The translations under genes were made by a program, and so were the position numbers. The notes under the pieces are model-generated. The model was not told the origin of the DNA. It did not search any database and was given only the letters and a program-made list of their open reading frames with translations. Below, piece by piece: positions 6,201 through 13,295 of a stretch of DNA of 16,550 bases (positions are counted from its first letter, which is position 1; every line of letters starts with the position of its first letter). Source of the stretch: DATEPR01 sp036503065 (GTDB taxonomy: Bacteria; Actinomycetota; Actinomycetes; Mycobacteriales; Pseudonocardiaceae); contig DASXXM010000647.1 in the NCBI GenBank assembly GCA_036503065.1, positions 1-16,550 on the forward strand, in the 5' to 3' direction.

Positions 6201-7323
6201 ATGACGCGCGCATGGAAAGCCACCGCGTTGCTGAGCGCCGCGGTCGGCATGACGCTGTTCGCCGCCCCGTGGGCGAGCGCCGCAACCCCTCCCCCGACAG
6301 CAGGGGTGATCCCCTACCAGATCTCGGTCAATGCCGGCGGTGAGCTGTGGGGTGCCGGGTTACCGCCCTGCCCACCGTGCCTCACCGGCGAGGTGGAGCC
6401 GATAGCAGCGGGCACCAGCCCCAGCGTGATCGGGACGCCCGGACTCGGCTACGAGGTCGCGCTCCAGGGCACCAACGGCGACCTCTGGTTCACCGGGACC
6501 CTTATCCCGAGCGTTGACACCGGCATCCAGATGGCGCCCGGCACCAGCCCCGTCCTCGCGCCCTCAACGGTTCCTTCGATGCCGCATGGCAGGGTGCCAA
6601 CGGGCACGCGTGGATCACCGGGCCCCATGGGCCGATCGACCTCGGGGTCGCGATGGCCCCGTGCACCAGCCCCGACCTCACCGAAATGAACCCCAGCACT
6701 TCCTTCCCCAACAGGGGCTACGCGGTCGCGGTCAACGGCAGCAACGGCAACATGTGGGAGATCACGCCGAACGGGGCTACCGACTCGGCCATTTCCATTG
6801 CCCCCGGCACCAGTCCGGCCATGGCCGCGCTGCCCGGCGCACAGCTCAACAATGCTGGGCGCGCCGGCATGGTGGGCTATGAGATTGCGTGGCACAGCGC
6901 CAACGGGGACCTGCTCACCTTGCAACTGCGCGGCTTCGTGGACGAAGCAGTCGCCATGGCACCAGGCTCCAGCCCCAGCCTCACCAGGCGGAGCCCCAGC
7001 GTCTCCGGCCTGTTCCTGGGCGGTTATGACGTCGCGTTCCCGGGCACCAACGGCAACCTGTGGATCTTCGGATCGTGGACCTTCGGATCGCCGCCCAAGG
7101 AAGACACCGGCCTACCGATGCTGGCCGGCACCAATTCCGGCATCGACGGCGCGATCCTGGCGACGGCCGGCGCCAAGCCGGCCCCGACTACTACATCGTG
7201 TACGCGTCCCCGACCGGAGAAGTGTTCCTCGAATCGAAGGACGCCGGTCCCGGCAGGGCCACGGACACCGGCACCAGTGTGGCCACCGGCATCAGCCCCA
7301 GCATGACCGCCCTCGGTGAGTGA
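6201..7323 (+). pseudogene. Secreted tandem-repeat (propeller-like) protein with two frame breaks
   Basis: The protein begins MTRAWKATALLSAAVGMTLF with a signal peptide ending at WASA. It then consists of about six ~50-residue repeats of the form APGTSP...GYxVAxxGxNGxLW. Reading frame changes twice, each time by one base backwards: near 6560-6563 (GCGCCCTCAAC, continuing as LNGSFDAAWQGANGHAWITG) and near 7184-7190 (CCGGCCCCGAC, continuing as PDYYIVYASPTGEVF). Restoring one base at each place gives one continuous repeat protein ending at TGA 7321. The repeat style suggests a beta-propeller or lectin-like fold; I do not know its ligand. ATG 6201 is chosen, 12 bases after AGGAG (6184-6188); in-frame ATG 6189 directly touches that site. 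It follows the nuclease gene by 41 bases and may be co-transcribed. Confidence 0.65.
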
Positions 7324-7357
7324 TCCCCGGGCGCTCTCGCCCACTCGCAAGCCATGA

Positions 7358-7416
7358 ATCGGGTGGGTCCGGCCAAGCCGTGATCGGGTGGGTCCCGGCC
7401 AAGCCGGGCCCACCCG
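7358..7416 (+). terminator. Direct repeat with terminator-like hairpin
   Basis: A 23-24 base sequence (ATCGGGTGGGTCC then GGCCAAGCCG) occurs twice, at 7358-7380 and 7383-7406. The second copy pairs with the following GCCGGGCCCACCCG to form a long stem at 7385-7416 with a single bulged base. The first copy could pair with the same downstream arm. It lies 35 bases after the stop of the repeat-protein gene and is its likely terminator. Confidence 0.6.
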
Positions 7417-7625
7417 ACAGTGGAACCTGCCCTGGCGGGGGGGCGGCTCGGCGACACCGCGATCGCCGAGCTGCCGGCAGTTGGTTCTGTAGCAGATTTG
7501 CTATGTGTTATTTGCTATATGTTGTTTGCTATGCGCTATGCGCGCTATGTGCTATATGTTGTATGCTATAGCATCATTCGATTCTTCGGGTGCTCGCGTG
7601 TCGAGGCGCGTTGCGTAGCTGCTGG
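7417..7625. other. Convergent intergenic region holding repeat locus 2
   Basis: No gene was called here. Its main content is the AT-rich repeat locus at 7497-7575, followed by 50 bases up to the stop codon of the leftward propeller-like gene. The short open frames that cross the AT-rich part translate only the repeat itself. Confidence 0.5.
7497..7575. repeat. 14-bp palindromic repeat family, locus 2
   Basis: Monomers related to TTTGCTATAGCATG run head to tail: TTTGCTATGTGTTA (7497-7510), TTTGCTATATGTTG (7511-7524), TTTGCTATGCGCTA (7525-7538), a 23-base irregular piece, and TATGCTATAGCATC (7562-7575). The last contains the perfect 12-base palindrome ATGCTATAGCAT (7563-7574). The same monomer and spacing are seen at locus 1, about 5 kb away. 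Confidence 0.8.
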
Positions 7626-8666
7626 TCAGCTGCACTGCCAGACGGTGGGGACCTTGTCGACGTCGCCTGCGAAGCTGCCGTCGTCGCTGATGGCGCCAAG
7701 GGCGATGTAGTTGTTGGTGGTGCCGAAGGTGTACTCGAGGGTGCCGTTGCGCCAGACGCCGTTGGTGGCGCCGGAGCCGCCGAGCGTGCCGACGACCAGA
7801 TCACTCGGGTTGATCAGCACGCCCATGTCGCCGCCCGGCAACGCGTGGGCCACCTGGTTGCCGTCCCAGACCACCGCGGTGTACTTGACGGACTTCGACA
7901 CCACGCTGCCGGTGACCCGCCCGTTCGAGATCGCCACCGCGTACGAGCTCACGTTGCCGGCCGACGGCGGCAGCGGATAGAGCACGCCGCCGCGCAGCAG
8001 GTGCGGCACGGGGACGCCGTTGGCGTCGGGGATGCCGACGAGCAGGGTGCCGTCGTCGTCGAGGCCGAGCACGGTGGAGTCGAACGGCAGACCTGCCACC
8101 GCGACCGGCGTCGTCTGGTTCGCCGGCCAGCGCAGCACGACCGTGCCGGTGAGTCCGTTGCTCACCTCACCGTCGGTGCCGAACACGTCGCCCGCGTCGT
8201 TGATCGCCCTGGCTTCCGGATGGCTGCCGCCAGCCGCCGGGGCGAGTTGCTGCCACTGCCCGCCGGTGATCCGGTACGCGTTCTGCACGTAGGTGTACGG
8301 TCCCGCCATCATGGTCACCGCGAGTGCGCCGGACCGGTTCTCGTCGTCCACGATGGTGCTGGCCGACGGCGCGCCGACGCCGCCGTAGTCGGTGACGGTC
8401 CCGTTCTTCCACGTGACGACGTGGTATCCCACGCCGCTGAAGTACGCGGTGCCGGCCCAGCCGCCGTTGTCGTCGGTGGTGTAGAGGTTCGTCGCGCTGG
8501 TGCCCGCAGGGCCGCTCAGCGTGCTCGAGTGCCAGGTGCACGACGCCGCGACGGCGGCCGCGGCCGTGTTCGGCAGGACGACCGTGGCTCCGATGGCCAG
8601 CGCGAAAAGTAAACCGGCGGTTCTCAAAGCGGACCCCCCATGGCGGCACGAACCGGACAGCTGCAT
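7626..8666 (-). CDS. Secreted HAF-repeat-like (propeller-like) protein
   Basis: This is a 346-residue exported protein of unknown function. A hydrophobic signal segment (LRTAGLLFALAIGATVVLPNTAAAA) is followed by repeats of the form V-x-W-x-x-G ... A-x-x-I/L-x-x-x-G-x-x-x-G, seen in HVVTWKNGTVTDYG, ARAINDAGDVFG, VVLRWPANQ, GLDDDGTLLVG, AVAISNGRVTG, AVVWDGNQVAHALP and GAISDDGSFAG. This matches the HAF-type repeats found in extracellular beta-propeller-like proteins. One Cys near the mature N-terminus and one in the final WQCS could form a closing disulfide. The ATG at 8666 is the outer limit; a TTG at 8627, preceded by a GGGGGGT stretch, would give a tighter signal peptide and is equally plausible. 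The gene is alone, and its 3' end faces repeat locus 2. Confidence 0.65.
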   Translation of the reverse strand: MQLSGSCRHGGSALRTAGLLFALAIGATVVLPNTAAAAVAASCTWHSSTLSGPAGTSATNLYTTDDNGGWAGTAYFSGVGYHVVTWKNGTVTDYGGVGAPSASTIVDDENRSGALAVTMMAGPYTYVQNAYRITGGQWQQLAPAAGGSHPEARAINDAGDVFGTDGEVSNGLTGTVVLRWPANQTTPVAVAGLPFDSTVLGLDDDGTLLVGIPDANGVPVPHLLRGGVLYPLPPSAGNVSSYAVAISNGRVTGSVVSKSVKYTAVVWDGNQVAHALPGGDMGVLINPSDLVVGTLGGSGATNGVWRNGTLEYTFGTTNNYIALGAISDDGSFAGDVDKVPTVWQCS

Positions 8667-8732
8667 AGTAGCCCGTAGCCACGCCCGCGAGGGTTCTCCG
8701 TCCGTGCCGAGCGCGCGTGGCGCCTGCCACTA

Positions 8733-8761
8733 GTTGAACGGTCAACCAGCTGGGTTAGTGT
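8733..8761 (+). promoter_or_regulatory. Putative promoter and overlapping operator of the luciferase-like gene
   Basis: TTGAAC (8734-8739) and TAGTGT (8756-8761) are spaced by 16 bases, about 75 bases upstream of the luciferase-like start. The -35 box lies within an inverted repeat, GTTGA-ACGG-TCAAC (8733-8746), of the size and style bound by TetR-type repressors. The promoter call is inference; no repressor gene is adjacent. Confidence 0.35.
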
Positions 8762-8836
8762 GATGCTGATTTCGGCGGGAACGCGGTCCTCGTGTTCCCG
8801 GGTTCGCCATGGGTCGCCACGCAAAGGAATGCAGAC

Positions 8837-9691
8837 ATGCAGATCGGCATCGGAATTCCGAACCAGGTGCGCAACGTCAACCCCGCGCTCATTCCCGAAT
8901 GGTCTTCACGTGCGGAGAAAGCCGGCTTCGCCAAGCTCGGCACGGTCGGCCGGTTCGCCTACCCCGGGGTCAGCGACACCGTGGCACTGGCCGCGGCGGC
9001 CGGCGCCACCAGCACCATCGGCCTGTTCAGCGGCGTCATGCTCGCCCCGACCTGGCCCGCCCAGCTGTTGGCCAAGGAACTGGCCGGCATCGACGGCGTT
9101 TCCGGCGGCCGGCTGACCGTCGGCCTCGGCATCGGCGGACGTCCGGACGACTTCGTGGCCGCCAGTTTGCCGATGGCCGGGCGTGGCAAGCGTTTCGACG
9201 ACGATCTGGAAATCTATCGGGACATCTGGCAGGGCGCGCCGGTCGGCGGCGGTTCGAACCCGGCCGTGCCGGCGGGCACGCGTCAGGTGCCCATGCTGTT
9301 CGGCGGCAGCGCGCCGGCCGCGATGGCCAGGATGGCGAAGTGGGGCCAGGGCTACGTTGGCGGCTCGGTGCCGCCGTCGATGGTCGCCGAATCGTTCGAC
9401 GCGGCCAGGGCCGCGTGGCGGGAGGCGGGCCGGGACGGTGCGCCGCACCTGGTGGCGGTCGCGTACTTCGCCTTCGCCGACGGCGACACGGGCCGGTCCA
9501 ACGTGCACGACTACTACAGCTTCCTCGGCGAGGACACCGCGAACTTCTTCGGGTCGAACGTGTCCGTCGGGGCGGACGCGATCAAGGAGACCATCGCCGC
9601 CTTCGAGGCGATCGGGGCCGACGAACTGGTCTTCAACCCGACGCTGACCGACCTCGACGAAATCGGCAAGCTGGCCGCCCTCGCCATCTGA
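8837..9691 (+). CDS. Luciferase-like (LLM class) flavin- or F420-dependent oxidoreductase
   Basis: This 284-residue cytoplasmic TIM-barrel oxidoreductase opens with MQIGIGIPNQV, the usual first strand of the bacterial-luciferase-like superfamily. It continues with EWSSRAEKAGFAKLGTVGRF, the TSTIGLFSGVMLAP strand, AKELAGIDGVSGGRLTVGLGIGG, the RFDDDLEIYRDIW helix, and PMLFGGSAPAAMARMAKWGQGYV. Members use FMNH2 or F420 to oxidise or reduce small molecules; the cofactor cannot be decided from sequence alone. The length is at the short end of the family. The ATG at 8837 follows AAAGGAA (8823-8829) at a suitable distance. It is monocistronic, with an operator-like site upstream and a strong hairpin downstream. 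Confidence 0.82.
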   Translation: MQIGIGIPNQVRNVNPALIPEWSSRAEKAGFAKLGTVGRFAYPGVSDTVALAAAAGATSTIGLFSGVMLAPTWPAQLLAKELAGIDGVSGGRLTVGLGIGGRPDDFVAASLPMAGRGKRFDDDLEIYRDIWQGAPVGGGSNPAVPAGTRQVPMLFGGSAPAAMARMAKWGQGYVGGSVPPSMVAESFDAARAAWREAGRDGAPHLVAVAYFAFADGDTGRSNVHDYYSFLGEDTANFFGSNVSVGADAIKETIAAFEAIGADELVFNPTLTDLDEIGKLAALAI

Positions 9692-9698
9692 CACCGTC

Positions 9699-9732
9699 GT
9701 CGCCGGCCCTTGCCGACACCTGGGCCGGCGAC
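9699..9732 (+). terminator. Hairpin after the luciferase-like gene
   Basis: A perfect 11-bp stem, GTCGCCGGCCC and GGGCCGGCGAC, encloses a 12-base loop and starts eight bases past the stop. Confidence 0.65.
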
Positions 9733-9757
9733 TTGAGGCCGGTGGGAGAGTATGCGC

Positions 9758-10222
9758 ATGGACCGCGACGAGATCGATGACGACGTCCTCGAACAGCTGG
9801 ACTCCGCGGACACCTTGGACAACACCGGTGTCGCCGATCCCCTCGACGAGGGTTACTCGCCCGCCGAACGGCCGTGGGCCGTCGACGACTGGGGGACGAC
9901 CGCCCGCGAGGAGGCCACCGGCGAGAGCCTGGACGGTCGGCTCGCCCGCGAGCTGCCGGACGTCGGGTACGTCGACCCGCTCGACGAGGGCGACGGACTC
10001 GGCGATGCCGCCGATTCCGACGGCGAGCTGATCGACGACGAGGTCGGCGAGGTCCGATCGGGCCGGCTGGTCAGCGAGTCCTACGTCGCCGACGACGCGG
10101 CGAGCGTCGGCGGGCCGGAGTGGGACGGCGACCTGCTGGCGGTGGACGTCGGCATCGACGGCGCGGGCGCGTCGGCGGAAGAGGCGGCCGTGCACATCGT
10201 GGCGGAGCCCGACGACGCGTAG
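9758..10222 (+). CDS. DUF5709 family acidic protein
   Basis: This is a 154-residue, strongly acidic, hydrophilic protein without signal or membrane segments. The order of motifs fits DUF5709: LDSADTLDNTGVADPLDEGYSPAERPW, then GTTAREEATGESLDGRLARELPD, and EVGEVRSGRLVSE. DPLDEG occurs twice (residues 27-32 and 74-79). The family is common in actinobacteria and has no established function. Two ATGs compete; 9758 is preferred over 9752 because GGGAG (9744-9748) is nine bases upstream rather than three. Its stop lies four bases from the stop of the convergent glycosyltransferase gene. Confidence 0.75.
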   Translation: MDRDEIDDDVLEQLDSADTLDNTGVADPLDEGYSPAERPWAVDDWGTTAREEATGESLDGRLARELPDVGYVDPLDEGDGLGDAADSDGELIDDEVGEVRSGRLVSESYVADDAASVGGPEWDGDLLAVDVGIDGAGASAEEAAVHIVAEPDDA

Positions 10223-10226
10223 GGGT

Positions 10227-11354
10227 TCACGCGCAGCGTTGGCGGCGGTACCGCTGGCTCCGGGTGGCCGGCGGCGTCAGCAGTCCGAACAGCGTGCCGA
10301 GGTACTCCCGCCAGCGGGCTTCGGTGTCCGCCGGCAGAACCGCGGCGCGCAGCGCGGTCAGTTGCCCCGGCTGATACAGCCGCTGGATGGCGCGAGCGAG
10401 GTCGTCGACGTCGTCCGGTTCGCACAGCAGGCCGTCGACGCCGTCGCTGACCATGTCGGGGAAGTTCCCGACCCGGGTGGCGATGACCGGCACGCCGTGC
10501 TCGTGCGCGAGCGCCACGTGCTGCGACGCGGTCGCGGCACGGTAGGGCAGCACCACGGCGTCGGCGGTGGCGAACAGGTCGGCGATCTGGCCCGCCGGCA
10601 GGTAACCCGGCCTGATGGTGACGCGATCGGTCAATCCCAGCCGCGCGATCAGCTCGCGAACCGAGTCCGACCCGTCCCGGAACTCCCCGACCACGGACAG
10701 CCGGACACCGGGGACGCGGGCCAGCGCGTGCAGCAGGACGTCGAGTCCCTTGTAATGGCGGATCGTGCCGAAGAACACCAGTCCGTGCGCTGCTGTGCGG
10801 GGTTCAGTTCTGGGTCCGGTGGTGGGCAGGTGCGGTGGCAGCGCGGCCACGGTCGCCGGGCGGTCGGTCAACGCCGTGAGGGTGGCGTGCTGCTGGTTGC
10901 TGTGCACCAGCACCGCGTCGGTCGTCCGGAGGAGAAGTGTCGTCAGCCATCGGTCGGCGGGGTGGCGCTCGTGCGGCAGGACGTTGTGGCACAACGCGAT
11001 CACCCGGGCGCCCCGGCGCGCGACCGCACCGACCAGGCCGAGCGCGGGTGCCTGCACGGTGGTGTAGCTGACCAGGACGACCACGTCGGACTGCCGGGCC
11101 AGCCTGCGGCCCACCCACCACCAGCTCAGCGGGCTGCGCCAGTCCAGCGGATAGGTACTGGCCGGGTAGGGCGGCGCCTCCGGTGTCGCGAGCCGGTCGC
11201 GCTGGGTGGGCAGCCACCGGGCCGGGCCCTGCGACCGCCACGAACAGATCCGCACGTCATGGCCGACCGCGGCAAGGCGGTGCGCCAACTCGGCGGTGTG
11301 CAACGGAATCCCGCCGCGCCACGGATGGGCCGGACCAATCAACGCGATACGCAT
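10227..11354 (-). CDS. Family 4-like glycosyltransferase (GT-B fold)
   Basis: This 375-residue cytoplasmic or membrane-associated sugar transferase begins with the first Rossmann strand and glycine loop, MRIALIGPAHPWRGGIPLHT (Gly14-Gly15). The second domain starts at FGTIRHYKGLDVLLHAL (Lys202) and includes RVTIRPGYLP, DAVVLPYRAATASQHVALA, and HGVPVIATRVGNFPDMVSDGVDGLL (Gly287). The overall match to GT4-type enzymes is clear, but the canonical E-x7-E glutamates are not in place: the first positions are SQHVALA and the last is Asp in NFPDMV. The sugar donor and acceptor are therefore open. The ATG at 11354 follows GATGAGGTG; an in-frame GTG at 11378 would add eight residues. A single gene, convergent with DUF5709. 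Confidence 0.8.
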   Translation of the reverse strand: MRIALIGPAHPWRGGIPLHTAELAHRLAAVGHDVRICSWRSQGPARWLPTQRDRLATPEAPPYPASTYPLDWRSPLSWWWVGRRLARQSDVVVLVSYTTVQAPALGLVGAVARRGARVIALCHNVLPHERHPADRWLTTLLLRTTDAVLVHSNQQHATLTALTDRPATVAALPPHLPTTGPRTEPRTAAHGLVFFGTIRHYKGLDVLLHALARVPGVRLSVVGEFRDGSDSVRELIARLGLTDRVTIRPGYLPAGQIADLFATADAVVLPYRAATASQHVALAHEHGVPVIATRVGNFPDMVSDGVDGLLCEPDDVDDLARAIQRLYQPGQLTALRAAVLPADTEARWREYLGTLFGLLTPPATRSQRYRRQRCA

Positions 11355-11421
11355 CGGCCACCGCACCTCATCTCCCACGATGTGGCGGGAGCGTAGGACG
11401 GCGATGATTCCTGGCCATGAC

Positions 11422-11433
11422 GGTCACGTGACC
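11422..11433. promoter_or_regulatory. 12-bp perfect palindrome upstream of the glycosyltransferase
   Basis: GGTCACGTGACC is a perfect palindrome 68 bases upstream of the glycosyltransferase start and between it and the CHRD gene terminator. It contains the CACGTG core. Position and symmetry fit an operator; the binding protein is unknown. Confidence 0.35.
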
Positions 11434-11456
11434 AGCGCGAGTCACGGCACGGCGAC

Positions 11457-11485
11457 GGTGCCGGGGACTGTGCGTCCCCGGCACC
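11457..11485 (-). terminator. Perfect hairpin after the CHRD gene
   Basis: GGTGCCGGGGAC and GTCCCCGGCACC form a perfect 12-bp stem with a five-base loop (TGTGC), starting 11 bases beyond the CHRD stop codon on the minus strand. Confidence 0.75.
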
Positions 11486-11496
11486 AGAGGAAGTCC

Positions 11497-12384
11497 TCAG
11501 CCGATGCGGAACAGTTGGCCGCGGACGACGCCGGCCGGGAAGGCGGCGGTGTGCATGTTGAAGTAGAACGCCTTCGGGTTCTGTCGGATCTGGGTCAGGA
11601 TGGTCGGATCGGCCGGCACGGTACCCGCGACGCCGGTGAGCGTCGGGGGCAGTCCGGCCTGGGTTGCGGCAGCGAAGAACGGGACCACCACCGGTCCGTT
11701 GGTGCCGGCGGCGCCGCTGTGAATGTGCGCGGCGAACGGCTGCTCCACGATGTTCTGCCACGAGAAGGCGAAGCGCACGGAATCCTTGTTGATGCGGAAG
11801 AACGCGAACGAGGTGCCGTTGGGGACGGTGGGGGGCGTCTCGTTGGCGCTGCGTGCGAAGGCCGCGAAGTTCGAGCCTTCTTCCATGGCGCTACGCAGAT
11901 CGAACGACGACTCGTGCAGCACGTGGAGCTGGCCACGGGCCGCGCCCGCCGGGAACAGCGGGGTGTGGATGTTGGCGTAGAAGTTGCCGGGGTTGGCCTT
12001 GATCGCGGCCAGCGTGGCCGCGGTCGAAGTGGTGCAGCCGGTGATCGCGTTGATGCTGGTCGGCACGGCGCCCGCGAACAACGGGACCACTACCGGACCG
12101 GGCGTGCCGGCCGCACCGGAGTGGATGTGCGACGCGGTCGGACCGGTCAGGTGTGACCAGTTCTCGGCGAAGCAGACCTGTGTGCCGGTGACACGGATGA
12201 CCGCTCTGGCCTGGTCGGCCGCATCCGCGGCGGGCACTTCGTTCGCCCCCATCAGGGACGCGACGTAGATGGTCGTCTGGTTGTGCTCGTGCGCAGGGTT
12301 GACCTGCGCGGAGGCGACACCGCCTGCGGTAAGCGTGATACCGACGGCAAGCGACAGCGTGCTCAGTAGTGCGCGCTTGAACAT
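11497..12384 (-). CDS. Secreted protein with two CHRD domains
   Basis: This 295-residue exported protein has a signal peptide ending at about residue 26 (LSLAVGITLTAGGVASA). Two CHRD domains follow (roughly residues 38-154 and 175-293). Each has the pair HIHSGAAGTxGPVVVP and, later, HTxxFPAGxxRGQL. GANEVPAAD near the first domain is another CHRD signature. CHRD domains occur in chordin and in many bacterial extracellular proteins; their bacterial role is not established. The internal duplication is clear at the protein level. The ATG at 12384 is chosen because GGAGG lies ten bases upstream and the signal peptide begins there; the frame stays open to 12438 without support. It is monocistronic and divergent from the nitroreductase homologue. 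Confidence 0.88.
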   Translation of the reverse strand: MFKRALLSTLSLAVGITLTAGGVASAQVNPAHEHNQTTIYVASLMGANEVPAADAADQARAVIRVTGTQVCFAENWSHLTGPTASHIHSGAAGTPGPVVVPLFAGAVPTSINAITGCTTSTAATLAAIKANPGNFYANIHTPLFPAGAARGQLHVLHESSFDLRSAMEEGSNFAAFARSANETPPTVPNGTSFAFFRINKDSVRFAFSWQNIVEQPFAAHIHSGAAGTNGPVVVPFFAAATQAGLPPTLTGVAGTVPADPTILTQIRQNPKAFYFNMHTAAFPAGVVRGQLFRIG

Positions 12385-12606
12385 GGACCGGTTTCCTCCA
12401 CCTTTCGCGTGGCGGCATCGGTGCCGCCGACAGCCCACATACGGATGATCCGACCGAACAGTTCAAAAAGATCTTGATCAACAGTTGACGTGTCCGCCAG
12501 ATCGCCTACCCCGATGCGGCAGACGGCGGCCGGTGCTGGGACTCGCGTGCCGGATCTGCTGTTATGGAGATCCGCCTGCCTTCCGATCCCGCACAGGAGC
12601 CCACCC
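12385..12606. promoter_or_regulatory. Divergent control region, CHRD and nitroreductase-like genes
   Basis: Promoters for both genes must lie in this 222-base region. An AT-rich patch at about 12456-12488 contains the 8-base palindrome TTGATCAA (12474-12481) beside CAGTTGAC. I infer the control site is there but cannot assign -35/-10 boxes. Confidence 0.3.
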
Positions 12607-13227
12607 GTGACCACCCAGTCCCGGCCCACCAAGGTCGACTTCTACTTCGACCCGATCTGCCCGTTCGCGTGGATCACCTCGCGCTGGATCCTCGAGGTCG
12701 AGCAGCATCGCGACCTGGACCTGCGGTTCCGCATCATGAGCCTGACCGTGCTCAACACCGGCCGCGACGAACTGTCCGAGGAGTACAAGGCCAGGCTCGA
12801 CTCGGGATGGGGGCCGGTCCGGGTGGCTGCCGCGCTCGCCCAGCGGGACGGCGAAGCCGCGCTGCGCGGCTACTACACCGAGTTCGGCATCCGCTATCAC
12901 AACCAGGACAACAAGGACCGCAGGGCCGTCATCCAGGCGTCGCTCGACGCCATCGGCGCGCCCCCGGAACTGATCGAGGCGGCGGACTCGACGGAGTACG
13001 ACGAGGCGGTGCGCAAGAGCCACCACGAGGGCATGGACCCGGTCGGCATGGACGTCGGCACGCCGACCATCCACGTCGACGGCGTCGCGTTCTTCGGCCC
13101 GGTACTCAGCTCGGTCCCGCGCGGCGACGACGCGCTGCGGGTGTTCGACGGCGCGGTAGCACTCGCGAGCTACCCGGACTTCTTCGAACTGAAGCGCACC
13201 CGCGTCGGTGACCTCAAGTTCACCTGA
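12607..13227 (+). CDS. DsbA-family mycothiol-dependent nitroreductase homologue (Rv2466c-like)
   Basis: This 206-residue cytoplasmic protein has a thioredoxin fold with helical insertion. It follows Mycobacterium tuberculosis Rv2466c closely: FYFDPICPFAWITSRWILEV, FRIMSLTVLN, GWGPVRVA, KSHHEGMDPVG, DVGTPTIHVDGVAFFGPVLS and SYPDFFELKRTR. Rv2466c uses mycothiol to reduce nitro compounds and has a CPWC active site. Here Cys18 is kept but the second cysteine is Ala21 (CPFA), so it would have to work through a mixed disulfide with mycothiol. The cis-proline is Pro153. The GTG at 12607 is eight bases after AGGAG (12594-12598). It is 68 bases before the FAD monooxygenase gene, with which it may be co-transcribed. 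Confidence 0.85.
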   Translation: MTTQSRPTKVDFYFDPICPFAWITSRWILEVEQHRDLDLRFRIMSLTVLNTGRDELSEEYKARLDSGWGPVRVAAALAQRDGEAALRGYYTEFGIRYHNQDNKDRRAVIQASLDAIGAPPELIEAADSTEYDEAVRKSHHEGMDPVGMDVGTPTIHVDGVAFFGPVLSSVPRGDDALRVFDGAVALASYPDFFELKRTRVGDLKFT

Positions 13228-13295
13228 AACACGTTCTGATACTCTTCGAGTTAACGGCGTTCACTACGCGTGGTCACGTTTTCGAGGGGTCGGGG

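Noticed and set aside
8906..10195. 429-codon minus-strand frame across the luciferase-like and DUF5709 genes
   Set aside because: It crosses a terminator hairpin and two recognisable plus-strand genes and has no family features.
10239..11396. Plus-strand frame opposite the glycosyltransferase
   Set aside because: The minus-strand product has a clear GT-B pattern; the plus product is Arg/Gln/Gly-rich shadow sequence.
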